Assembly: GCF_002218005.2 (NCBI RefSeq)
Contig: NZ_AP018678.1
Span: 2,418,001 to 2,482,000 of the forward strand
Reading direction: 5' to 3'
DNA length: 64,000 nt
Source: Vibrio algivorus
GTDB taxonomy: Bacteria > Pseudomonadota > Gammaproteobacteria > Enterobacterales > Vibrionaceae
Positions 23,464 to 35,594 of this stretch are shown here, in pieces. The notes beneath the pieces were generated by a model. The model was not told where the DNA came from and did no database searches. It worked only from the letters and a program-made list of their open reading frames with translations. Both the position numbers and the translations under genes were made by a program. How positions within the stretch are numbered: the stretch's first letter is position 1; the number at the start of each line of letters is the position of its first letter.

Positions 23464-24617
23464 TATACGATTCCCTGTTTAGTGGATAACGTCAAAGATC
23501 GTGCTCTTAACCACACCACGAGCAACAGTGTTAAAAACAAACTCAGTGCAAGTAATGAACCCATCACTTGCGTTAAATCGACCCCGTTATTGACCTGTTT
23601 CACTTGCACATCAATATAGTGACTGACTGGTAATAAACTTCGCCAAATCTGACCTAACAACGGCATATCTGAAGTCGGAAAAGTGATCCCCATAAACGCA
23701 AAAGCTGGCGCGGTAAACGCGGCGACAAAACTCATTGAACGGGTAGCATCTAAAGTGATCATAAAAAATAACGCACCTACTGTTTGGCAAGCCAAGACCA
23801 TCAATACTTGTGCGGATAATAAAATCCCCCAACTACCGTGCATAGGCCAACCTAGCCAACCGTACATTCCCCATAAAAACACCACGCCTTGCGCTAGATA
23901 TAACGGAGAGTAAGCCAACAGTTTGGTGACAATAGACTGAAAAGGCGTAACCGCAAGCCAACGCTGTATACCTTGCGTTCTTTGCTCTAATGAAAAACTC
24001 AGCACGGTAGTCGCGACAATTAAGATTTGCCATAACGCAGGGATTGCCGCTGAGACTAAGAATTGACCATAATGACTATTACTATTAAATAACGCGGTGA
24101 TTTGAGTTTGAATCGGCACAGCTTGTGCTAAAGCTTGTTGCGGAACAGTATCTCCTTTACTGAGATTCTTAACCGCTTCAATTTGCGCATTAAAGGTACC
24201 CTGAGCTTGCTGCATGGCGGCGTTGACTAACTTACCAATCAAGATAAATTGGCTGTTATAAAAGGTAGTAATGGTTGGAGAATGACCTAGTAATACATCT
24301 TGAGTAAGACTATCTGGGATCACCACTAAGGCGTAAATTTTACCAGATTGCAGATCTTGCTTGCCTTCTGATACCGAAGTGTAGCTTTGAGCGACTTTCA
24401 AAGTAGGGCTGGCATCGTAATAACGCACCACTCCACGCGACATACTTGAGTGCTCAAAATCAACCACACCGATAGCAAGATCACGGGCGCTGCCATTCGA
24501 GAATATCCACCATAGTGCAAAAAACATCAGCAGAGGTAGCCAGAACAACATCGCCTTAAGCCAAGGTTGAGTTGCTATCTGTCGCCACTCTCGAATCAGT
24601 GCATGCCGATGCAACAT
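23463..24617 (-). CDS. ABC-2 type permease, first of pair
   Basis: A 384-residue homologue of the following permease with the same layout. The N-terminal helix is at about 20-40, the periplasmic part carries IGVVDFEHSSMSRGVVRYYD and GKIYALVVIPDSL, and five or six helices follow from about residue 185. It presumably forms the heterodimeric membrane channel of an exporter with the gene product at 22297-23463. One-base overlaps with both neighbours show tight co-translation. Confidence 0.85.
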   Translation of the reverse strand: MLHRHALIREWRQIATQPWLKAMLFWLPLLMFFALWWIFSNGSARDLAIGVVDFEHSSMSRGVVRYYDASPTLKVAQSYTSVSEGKQDLQSGKIYALVVIPDSLTQDVLLGHSPTITTFYNSQFILIGKLVNAAMQQAQGTFNAQIEAVKNLSKGDTVPQQALAQAVPIQTQITALFNSNSHYGQFLVSAAIPALWQILIVATTVLSFSLEQRTQGIQRWLAVTPFQSIVTKLLAYSPLYLAQGVVFLWGMYGWLGWPMHGSWGILLSAQVLMVLACQTVGALFFMITLDATRSMSFVAAFTAPAFAFMGITFPTSDMPLLGQIWRSLLPVSHYIDVQVKQVNNGVDLTQVMGSLLALSLFLTLLLVVWLRARSLTLSTKQGIV

Positions 24618-25606
24618 TAATTCAGCCCTGCATTCTCAAGCAACACACTCATTCCTACTCGTAAACCTTCGATTGGCTTATTTGGACGAGCCTCAACTTC
24701 AAAAGTTCGCATATCAAAACCTTGATTAGCATCGGTGGTGCGCCAAGTAGCAAAGTCCCCCATCACGGCCACATGAGAAACCACAAAGGTATATTGCTCA
24801 TCACCTAAAGCAGGAATCGTCAGGCTGAGCTCGGTGCCCTGTTTAAATTGTTGTAATTTATCTTCACGAACATGGAAAATTGCCCATGCATCCTGCATAT
24901 CTAAAATCGTCACAACAGGAAATCCCTGTGGTGCTAACTCACCTGAATGCAGCAAAATATCGCTCACTTCGCCATCATGCCAACTGGCGACTTGAGTATC
25001 GGCTGCATAGGCCTCGACCTCAGCCACTGCACCTGCCGCTTGTTTCTCTTGCTGCTTGGCGGCGCGCTTCGTTTCATCACGAGCCCCCTCTTGCGCCATT
25101 TGGTACATTTGATATGCCGCACGTTCGGTATATAACGAGGCTTGCCATTGGGTATAGGCTTCATCACGTTTTTGCTCAGCGACAACACCATCTTGATACA
25201 AGTTTTGCACACGTTGGTAGGTTTTTTCCATCAAGCTAGAAGCTGCCTTAGCTTTACGCCATTGATCTTGTGCCGCGGCAACTTCTTGAGTACGTGCGCC
25301 TTTTTCTGCTTGATCTACCATCGCCCCCGCTGCGCCTTGAGCGGCTTTCGCTTGCGCTAGTTTGGCTTCAATCTCTGGGCTTAAAATGGTGAAAATTTGC
25401 TGACCCGACTTAACTTGATCACCTTTTTTAACCAACACTTGATCTATGCGCCCCGGCACTTTCGATGAAATCAAATATTGCTGCGCTTCAATCTGACCTT
25501 GAAAACGTTCCGCTTTAGGTTGATAGGCAAGCCAAAAGGTATAAGCCAACCAGACTAGAACTAAAGCCACAACACCAATAAAAATAATCGATTTACGTGA
25601 GCGCAT
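24617..25606 (-). CDS. HlyD-family periplasmic adaptor subunit
   Basis: A 329-residue membrane-fusion protein. One N-terminal transmembrane anchor (about 7-27) is followed by a biotinyl/lipoyl half (YLISSKVPGRIDQVLVKKGD, GQQIFTILSPEI), a long Ala/Gln/Lys-rich coiled-coil hairpin (about 80-200), the second lipoyl half (DTQVASWHDGEVSDILLHSG) and a beta-barrel domain. It bridges the inner-membrane permeases and the outer-membrane channel of a tripartite exporter. Gene overlaps of one base on both sides place it in the operon 26994 to 22297. Confidence 0.9.
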   Translation of the reverse strand: MRSRKSIIFIGVVALVLVWLAYTFWLAYQPKAERFQGQIEAQQYLISSKVPGRIDQVLVKKGDQVKSGQQIFTILSPEIEAKLAQAKAAQGAAGAMVDQAEKGARTQEVAAAQDQWRKAKAASSLMEKTYQRVQNLYQDGVVAEQKRDEAYTQWQASLYTERAAYQMYQMAQEGARDETKRAAKQQEKQAAGAVAEVEAYAADTQVASWHDGEVSDILLHSGELAPQGFPVVTILDMQDAWAIFHVREDKLQQFKQGTELSLTIPALGDEQYTFVVSHVAVMGDFATWRTTDANQGFDMRTFEVEARPNKPIEGLRVGMSVLLENAGLN

Positions 25607-26994
25607 TATTGAACCTCTAATCCTTGATGTTGTTGGTATAGATTAAAACTATCGACTTCACCACTGATCGCCAGTAAGCGCGATAAAGAAAGAACATATT
25701 GATAAGCTGCTGCTGAACGTTGGGTTTTAATACTGTTTAAATACATCTCCGCATCCACTACATCCAGAGAAGTCGCAAGTCCTTGACTAAAGGCTTTTTT
25801 CTGCAAGCTAATATTTTCACTGGCCATACTGACACTCGAGGCTAAGCCATTATATTCTTCTAGCGCTTGATTAGCTTCGCGATAAGTTTTTTCCACCAGC
25901 AAAGATAAATCTTGTTTGGCTTGTGCGCGTAAATAACCAACTTGCTTAATGGCACTATGGGCAACGCTGACTTTTTCAGAGCGACCCGACGTATCCAATA
26001 GAGGAATACTCACGCCAACCCCCACTAACCAATCTGGGGTATTATCGCCAACTAAAGTGTCATCTTGGTATAAGTTGTAATTACCGTAGAGATAAACTTC
26101 TGGATAATATTTTCCTTTCTCCACATCAACCAATCCACTGGCTTGTTGTTCTTTAGCATCCAAAATACTCAAGCCAGGGTAACTTTGCAGGGTTTTATCC
26201 ATAAAGGCTTGCATCGGTGGTAGGCTTTCATTAATAAAAAGATGGGTAGAAGGCTCTGCCAGTGCGGGCGCTTTAATCAAGTTAGTCAGCGCCATTTGGG
26301 CAATTTCCAGATCGCGCTGTGCTTTTTTGGTATCAACTTGCGCCTTATGGTACGCAGTTTCTGCTTGTAGACGCTGCACACGAGCAATTTGTCCTTGCTC
26401 TTGCATTTTAACCGCATGATCAAAGTGTTCTTTCAAGCCTTGCTCGACTTCTTGTCTAGTCTCGAGTACTTGTTGGGATAACACCACACCAAAATAGTAT
26501 TTCGATAAATCTTCAAATTTACCTTGTTGCTTCATCTCTAACAGATACTTGGCTTCTTCGGATTTCGCTTTGGCAATATCTTGAGTTGCAGAAATCCGTC
26601 CACCAGTAAAAATAGGCCAAATAGCACGAATTGAACTGGTAAAAACATCTTTCTCCACCAAAGTAGAAGTCAACATACCATCAAAGGCTTGAGTTAAAGC
26701 ACTAGAGCCTACTGAAGTACTGTCCGCCAACTCAGATGGGGATACTTCAATATCATCATCTAAACGGGTGTAATTGGCACTTAAGGTAATGCTTGGTAAG
26801 TTCATCGCGCCAGCTGCTTGCTGCTTATATTCAGCCTGCTCAACACTAGCACGCTCTGCAGCTAAACCATCATTATTGCTAAGTAGTGATTGCCACGCTT
26901 GATAAAAAGTCACGCTTTGCGCCCAACCAGACGTTGGCATCAATAGAAGTAGCGGCAGAACAAAAATGGCAAGGGGAGATTTGAATCGATACAT
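25606..26994 (-). CDS. TolC-like outer-membrane efflux protein
   Basis: A 462-residue outer-membrane factor with a signal peptide (cleavage near residue 25, after SGWAQS). It carries two OEP repeats of long periplasmic helices, for example ITLSANYTRLDDD, YYFGVVLSQQVLETRQEVEQ and FSQGLATSLDVVDAEMYLN. It should trimerise into the exit duct for the adaptor and permeases encoded downstream. It is the first gene of the four-gene minus-strand operon. The substrate is unknown. Confidence 0.9.
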   Translation of the reverse strand: MYRFKSPLAIFVLPLLLLMPTSGWAQSVTFYQAWQSLLSNNDGLAAERASVEQAEYKQQAAGAMNLPSITLSANYTRLDDDIEVSPSELADSTSVGSSALTQAFDGMLTSTLVEKDVFTSSIRAIWPIFTGGRISATQDIAKAKSEEAKYLLEMKQQGKFEDLSKYYFGVVLSQQVLETRQEVEQGLKEHFDHAVKMQEQGQIARVQRLQAETAYHKAQVDTKKAQRDLEIAQMALTNLIKAPALAEPSTHLFINESLPPMQAFMDKTLQSYPGLSILDAKEQQASGLVDVEKGKYYPEVYLYGNYNLYQDDTLVGDNTPDWLVGVGVSIPLLDTSGRSEKVSVAHSAIKQVGYLRAQAKQDLSLLVEKTYREANQALEEYNGLASSVSMASENISLQKKAFSQGLATSLDVVDAEMYLNSIKTQRSAAAYQYVLSLSRLLAISGEVDSFNLYQQHQGLEVQ

Positions 26995-27024
26995 GTGTCT
27001 GTTACTTATCCATAGTAGGTGCTG

Positions 27025-27043
27025 ACGACTAATTATAGGTCGT
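27025..27043 (-). promoter_or_regulatory. Candidate promoter/operator of the exporter operon
   Basis: On the minus strand a TATAAT hexamer (27032-27037) lies within the inverted repeat ACGAC-N9-GTCGT (27025-27043), 31 bases before the first gene. A -10 inside a dyad suggests repression, for example by a TetR-type protein, but no regulator gene is adjacent and the -35 is poor. Confidence 0.3.
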
Positions 27044-27172
27044 AGATTGATAGACAGATCCGAGCAGTTATTTTGCAGTAATGCACTGACAAAAAATGAG
27101 ATCTAGATCACCATCACATTAACCATATCAATGAACAACCATTGAAATAACCATATGAAAACACAAATAAAT

Positions 27173-27206
27173 AAAAACGCAGCCAAAGTTAAAGCTGCGT
27201 TTTTTA
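27173..27206. terminator. hemE terminator
   Basis: Perfect 11-bp arms AAAAACGCAGC (27173-27183) and GCTGCGTTTTT (27194-27204), symmetric T/A tracts, 33 bases beyond the hemE stop. Confidence 0.88.
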
Positions 27207-27238
27207 TTATTTATTTTCAATACGAAGATGATTGATAG

Positions 27239-28306
27239 TTATTTATGGTACGGCCTAGATAACTCATGCACAGCATCAACAAAGACGCCGGCGTTTTCTG
27301 GCGGCACATCTAAATGAATACCATGACCTAGGTTGAATACATGCCCAGTACCAGCATCACCAAAACCTTCAAGAATCGAAGCGACTTCTTGGCGAATACG
27401 TTCAGGTTGAGCATACAGCATTGACGGATCCATGTTGCCTTGTAGTGCTACTTTATCACCCACACGAGCCGCCGCATCTTGAATGTTAATCGTCCAATCA
27501 AGACCAACCGCATCACAACCTGTAGCAGCAATTTTCTCAAGCCACATACCACCATTTTTAGTAAATAGCGTCACCGGTACTCGACGACCGTCATTCTCAC
27601 GAATTAAGCCATCGACGATTTTATGCATGTATTGCAAAGAAAAATCATTGTAATCGCGCGGGGTTAATACACCACCCCAAGTATCAAACACCATCACAGA
27701 TTGAGCTCCGGCTTTAATTTGGGCATTCAAATATTCAATGACACTATCGGCCAGCTTATCTAAAAGTGCATGCAAAATAGCAGGGTCGGCGTACATCATT
27801 TTTTTGATTTTAGTGAAGGCTTTAGAGCTGCCACCTTCCACCATGTAAGTCGCTAACGTCCAAGGGCTGCCAGAGAAACCAATCAGCGGCACTTCACCTT
27901 GTAAGTCTTTACGAATTTGGCGAACCGCATTCATCACGTATTGCAGTTCACCTTCTGGATCGGGCAAACCAATTTTATCAACATCAGCTTTACAGGTAAT
28001 CGGGCGCTCAAATTTAGGGCCTTCACCAGCTTCAAAGTATAACCCTAGTCCCATTGCGTCTGGGATTGTCAAAATATCAGAAAACAGAATCGCCGCATCC
28101 AGGGGAAAACGACGTAATGGTTGAAGTGTGACTTCTGAAGCTAACTCGGCATTTTTGCATAAAGACATAAAGTCGCCCGCAACACTGCGTGTTTGGCGAT
28201 ATTCAGGCAAATAACGACCGGCTTGGCGCATCATCCATACTGGCGTGTAATCTACCGGCTGTTTTAATAAAGCACGTAGATAACGGTCATTTTTCAATTC
28301 AGTCAT
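27239..28306 (-). CDS. hemE: Uroporphyrinogen decarboxylase
   Basis: Decarboxylates uroporphyrinogen III to coproporphyrinogen III in heme synthesis. The 355 residues match E. coli HemE (354). Signatures are the N-terminal PVWMMRQAGRYLPEYR (active-site arginines), ILFSDILTIPDAMG, IGFSGSPWTLATYMVEGG and the C-terminal FNLGHGIHLDVPPENA. It is a cytoplasmic dimer. It stands alone here: divergent from a candidate small RNA, with its own terminator. hemG, another heme gene, is at 56514-57032. Confidence 0.97.
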   Translation of the reverse strand: MTELKNDRYLRALLKQPVDYTPVWMMRQAGRYLPEYRQTRSVAGDFMSLCKNAELASEVTLQPLRRFPLDAAILFSDILTIPDAMGLGLYFEAGEGPKFERPITCKADVDKIGLPDPEGELQYVMNAVRQIRKDLQGEVPLIGFSGSPWTLATYMVEGGSSKAFTKIKKMMYADPAILHALLDKLADSVIEYLNAQIKAGAQSVMVFDTWGGVLTPRDYNDFSLQYMHKIVDGLIRENDGRRVPVTLFTKNGGMWLEKIAATGCDAVGLDWTINIQDAAARVGDKVALQGNMDPSMLYAQPERIRQEVASILEGFGDAGTGHVFNLGHGIHLDVPPENAGVFVDAVHELSRPYHK

Positions 28307-28480
28307 TTTTCTATCCTAAAAATTTGGGGCAGTCTTTATTTGGCCCTTATTCTACCACTACACAGCGCACATTTTGCTAATGGTTTGTAATCCAGATCAT
28401 GTTCTTGAACATTAAAATCTATCGTAATTTGCTTCAATTGAGCCATTTGTTAATACTTTGTTGGCTAGCACAATTATAAC

Positions 28481-28557
28481 GAGCTGAAACACATGAATGT
28501 TCAGCATCTCATAACGACATCTTACTTACCCCTCCGGCGAACCCGGAGGTTTTTTTT
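28481..28557 (+). ncRNA. Candidate small RNA between hemE and nudC
   Basis: About 77 bases on the plus strand. It begins just after a TATAAC -10-like hexamer (28475-28480) and ends in a canonical terminator. The 5' part can fold as GCTGAA/TTCAGC (28483-28488 with 28500-28505), extendable to an 8-bp stem with one bulge. A single-stranded A/C/T-rich stretch follows (28506-28530), then the terminator hairpin. Both flanking genes (hemE, nudC) are on the other strand, so no known gene needs a plus-strand terminator here. The -35 is weak. I cannot match it to a named RNA. A 27-codon frame from ATG 28493 runs through the terminator and is unlikely to be meaningful. Confidence 0.5.
28531..28557 (+). 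terminator. Orphan plus-strand terminator (candidate sRNA 3' end)
   Basis: Arms CCTCCGG (28531-28537) and CCGGAGG (28543-28549), 5-base loop, eight Ts. It is strong and unidirectional: there is no T tract on the minus-strand side. Confidence 0.85.
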
Positions 28558-28686
28558 ATTCCCTGCGTAATTGAAGCTTCAGCGTTGTTGACTGCATTCA
28601 TTCACCCCAATCATGTAGACAAGCTACATTCATGGGGTCTCACTCATTTGTCGCCTAGCTGAAATTCCAATTACTTTGGGAGTAAT
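28558..28686 (-). repeat. ERIC (IRU) palindromic repeat after nudC
   Basis: A 129-base ERIC copy in the opposite orientation, with core TGACTGCATTCATTCACCCC ... CATGGGGTCTCACTCATTTG and outer ends TTCCC / GGGAGTAA. It ends two to three bases from the nudC stop codon and begins directly at the orphan terminator. Confidence 0.85.
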
Positions 28687-28688
28687 CA

Positions 28689-29480
28689 TTAAGTATTTGA
28701 AATAAAATCATGATGTTGCTCTATTTCACAACCTAACGTGTGTTCGATCAAGGCTCGTGCAATCGTTCCTTTTGGAGCAATTGGTGGTAACTCACTAGCA
28801 CCAAACCAACCAGCAGATGACAATTCAAATTTATCGACACGAACTTCACCGCTATCATAATCCGCTAGAAAGGCCATCATCATACTAGATGGAAATGCCC
28901 AAGGCTGACTGCCAAAGTAACGAATATTGGTGATATTAATACCGGTTTCTTCTTTTACTTCACGCGCCACACATTGTTCTAACGTTTCCCCTACTTCGAC
29001 AAAACCGGCAATGACTGTATGCATACCACTTTGGTGACGGGCATGATGTGCCAGTAGAATTTTATCGTCTTTACGAATAGCGACGATGATGCAAGGAAAA
29101 ATCCTAGGATAATGTAAGGTACGGCAATCACTACACTGCATCGCCAATTGATTATGATTAAGGCGATTACGTCCACCACAATGTGAACAAAATCGCTGTG
29201 AAACAGACATATAACCATATTGAACTGCACGACTAGCCATTAGAAAAGTGGCTTCAGGAAAAGACAACAAGTCTCGTAATGGTGTCATCTTTAGCTCATA
29301 GTCAAGCTCACTCACATTAAGCCAAGCACATGGCGTTCCATCTAATTCACCAATAATAACCGCATGTTCTGTCGGTAAGTTTAATTCTTCAGCAGATCCA
29401 TAAGGCAATGTTTTGTCTTGTAAATGTAACGTACTACCGTCAACGATACACCAGTTTACTTTTTGATCTTTTTTTAGCAT
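28689..29480 (-). CDS. nudC: NADH pyrophosphatase / NAD-cap hydrolase
   Basis: Nudix hydrolase that cleaves NADH and removes NAD caps from RNA. The 263 residues match the family (E. coli 257). A zinc ribbon has CSHCGG followed by CSDC, then come HYPRIFPCIIVAI, the Nudix box GFVEVGETLEQCVAREVKEE and the NADH-specific SQPWAFPSS motif. The start ATG 29480 has GAGATGAG upstream. It is divergent from rsd; E. coli also has nudC next to rsd and hemE. An ERIC element directly follows its stop codon. Confidence 0.95.
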   Translation of the reverse strand: MLKKDQKVNWCIVDGSTLHLQDKTLPYGSAEELNLPTEHAVIIGELDGTPCAWLNVSELDYELKMTPLRDLLSFPEATFLMASRAVQYGYMSVSQRFCSHCGGRNRLNHNQLAMQCSDCRTLHYPRIFPCIIVAIRKDDKILLAHHARHQSGMHTVIAGFVEVGETLEQCVAREVKEETGINITNIRYFGSQPWAFPSSMMMAFLADYDSGEVRVDKFELSSAGWFGASELPPIAPKGTIARALIEHTLGCEIEQHHDFISNT

Positions 29481-29669
29481 CTGCTCATCTCATTGCTTGA
29501 AGTTCCACCATTTTACTGGCAATCTAATTTCATACCAGTGCTTATCGATTTGCTGTCTATAACCACTCATATAACTACATGGTATACACTATCAAAAAGG
29601 ACCCTCTATTAATCAAAAAGTAGAGCGGCTAAACGCCAATAACGCGTTAGCTATTATGAGGATACAGCC

Positions 29670-30161
29670 ATGCTAAATAAACTAAAACAGACTCAAGCAC
29701 AATTTGGCGGTTCCAGTGAAGTCATCGACCATTGGCTCGACACTAGACAAAACTTGATTGTTGAATATTGGAAATTGGCAGCACTAAAGCCAAGTCATCA
29801 TAAAAAAACAGCCATCGAGAAACTTCCTTCCCCTGAAGAACTACAAGATTTCTGCCAACACGTGGTGGATTATATTTCTGAAGGGCATTTCAAAATCTAC
29901 GATATGGTGATGCAAAAGTGGGAATCAACTGGCTTTTCACCAACCGAAGACATCAACACGACGTATTTTAAAATTGTCGAAACCACCGACCCTTTGCTAA
30001 ATTACACCGACAAATATGCTGATGTAAGTGCAGAAGATGAACTCGACGATTTTGATTTCGATTTGTCACAAATTGGTGAAGTTTTAGAAGAGCGCTTCGA
30101 ATTAGAAGACCAACTCATCCAAATGATCGCAGAAAGCTTAGAGATCCCACCAGGGGCGTAA
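29670..30161 (+). CDS. rsd: Regulator of sigma D (anti-sigma-70 factor)
   Basis: A 163-residue helical protein that binds the housekeeping sigma factor and frees core RNA polymerase, mainly in stationary phase. The sequence matches Rsd: MLNKLKQTQAQFGGSSEVID, DFCQHVVDYISEGHFKIYD, and the C-terminal SQIGEVLEERFELEDQLI. The ribosome site GAGGAT precedes the ATG. It is convergent with the EamA gene at 30205 and separated from it only by a hairpin. Together with rpoB/rpoC, nusG and fis, this window carries many parts of the transcription machinery. Confidence 0.93.
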   Translation: MLNKLKQTQAQFGGSSEVIDHWLDTRQNLIVEYWKLAALKPSHHKKTAIEKLPSPEELQDFCQHVVDYISEGHFKIYDMVMQKWESTGFSPTEDINTTYFKIVETTDPLLNYTDKYADVSAEDELDDFDFDLSQIGEVLEERFELEDQLIQMIAESLEIPPGA

Positions 30162-30179
30162 GCGAATAATTTTTCGTAG

Positions 30180-30204
30180 GCATTATTACTCACCATAATA
30201 ATGC
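30180..30204. terminator. Hairpin between convergent rsd and EamA gene
   Basis: Arms GCATTATTA (30180-30188) and TAATAATGC (30196-30204), 7-base loop, flanked by modest T-rich and A-rich sequence. It is A/T-rich, so termination strength is uncertain. Confidence 0.45.
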
Positions 30205-31098
30205 TTACTTTTGCGGCACTTTTGCCATCATAGGCTTAGTGCCTCGACTTTGTTGAGCCAAAATCACCCCACCAATAATCATCGCCATCCCAACATAGTC
30301 AAATAAAGCCAAACTAGCGCCTAGAATAATACTGGCAAACACCGCGGTCACTGCTGGCATAAGATTCATAAAGATCGCGGCTTTATCTGCCCCTAAATGT
30401 TCAATTCCCATCATCCAACACCAAGGCGCGATCACTGAGGCGAGCAAACCTGCATACATGATCAAAGGCACGGTTTGATTTGAAAACTGAACTGGCTGGC
30501 TAATGCTAAACAATGGAAACAAGAACATAAGCGCAAAACACACTTGAACATAGACAGATTGCCAGTTCGAAATAGGCATACGCCAGCGTTTAATTAACAC
30601 GACATACAAGGCATAAGCTAAGGTACCAAGTAATACCAGTACATCACCTCTATTCATTCCATGAGAAAACAATGCGTGAATATCACCATGAGCCAACATA
30701 ATAATTAGCCCAGAGAAAGACACTACAGCGCCTAATACTGCATAAAGCGTCAGCTTCTGATTCAGGAGTGGAATACTCAGAAATAACCCCATCAAAGGAA
30801 CCAATGACGTGATTAAGGATAAGTTCAATGCCGTAGTACTTAAGCCCGCGTAGTAACCAAGAGACTGGTTTAGCACCATACCAAGCAAAGAGAGAAAAGC
30901 CAGTTTAGGTAGGTAAGGTAATAAATGCCTGCGATGCTTCCAAGTAGACCGAGCTAAAAATGGCGTTAAAACCATAAAAGCCACCAGCCAACGATAAAAA
31001 GAGATCGCGCCAGGATCGATCACGGTTGAGGCCATTTTATTGATAATGGCATTTCCCGCCCAGATAAAAACGGTAATGATAGGGAAAAGGTAGTACAT
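30205..31098 (-). CDS. EamA/DMT-family transporter (second copy)
   Basis: About 297 residues from MYYLFPIITVFIWAGNAI; a TTG 27 bases upstream (31125) is the alternative start. It has ten helices in two EamA repeats (about 5-130 and 145-285), with GAISFYRWLVAFMVL, GMVLNQSLGYYAG, SVIAPWCWMMGIEHLGADKA and IFMNLMPAVTAVFAS. It shares many segments with the transporter at 9827-10762 (GAI-FYRW, GMVLNQSL, IAPWCW, FMNL), so the two are paralogues. No regulator is adjacent. The substrate is unknown. Confidence 0.87.
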   Translation of the reverse strand: MYYLFPIITVFIWAGNAIINKMASTVIDPGAISFYRWLVAFMVLTPFLARSTWKHRRHLLPYLPKLAFLSLLGMVLNQSLGYYAGLSTTALNLSLITSLVPLMGLFLSIPLLNQKLTLYAVLGAVVSFSGLIIMLAHGDIHALFSHGMNRGDVLVLLGTLAYALYVVLIKRWRMPISNWQSVYVQVCFALMFLFPLFSISQPVQFSNQTVPLIMYAGLLASVIAPWCWMMGIEHLGADKAAIFMNLMPAVTAVFASIILGASLALFDYVGMAMIIGGVILAQQSRGTKPMMAKVPQK

Positions 31099-31221
31099 AC
31101 AGTCAGTCGCAGGCAAGATAAACAATGTCGCGAGTATATACCCAAGTAACTTTAAGATGCGAGTTTCAGCAAGAATAAAATAATACCAATTCCAACACCT
31201 AACAACTCATCTTAAAAACAA

Positions 31222-31247
31222 AAAAGGCACCCGAAGGTGCCTTTTTA
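31222..31247 (-). terminator. Terminator of the rplJL-rpoBC operon
   Basis: Arms AAAAAGGCACC (31222-31232) and GGTGCCTTTTT (31237-31247) with the stable tetraloop CGAA, 33 bases after the rpoC stop, T tract on the minus strand. Confidence 0.92.
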
Positions 31248-31279
31248 ACAGTCTTGACTTACGTCAGTCTCTTTAAAGA

Positions 31280-35479
<4,200 letters not shown>

Positions 35480-35594
35480 AATCAGCTCCTGTAAGGAGTT
35501 AAGAGACGCTCAAATTGAACGCCTCTTTTCTACCGGGTTAAATCCGAGAGTTCTTTATCATTAATCGCAATATTTGCTGAATAAATAACAATGA

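Noticed and set aside
27102..27120. CRP-like site upstream of the exporter operon
   Set aside because: One half (TGTGA on the minus strand) is good, but the other half does not match the consensus; too weak to list.
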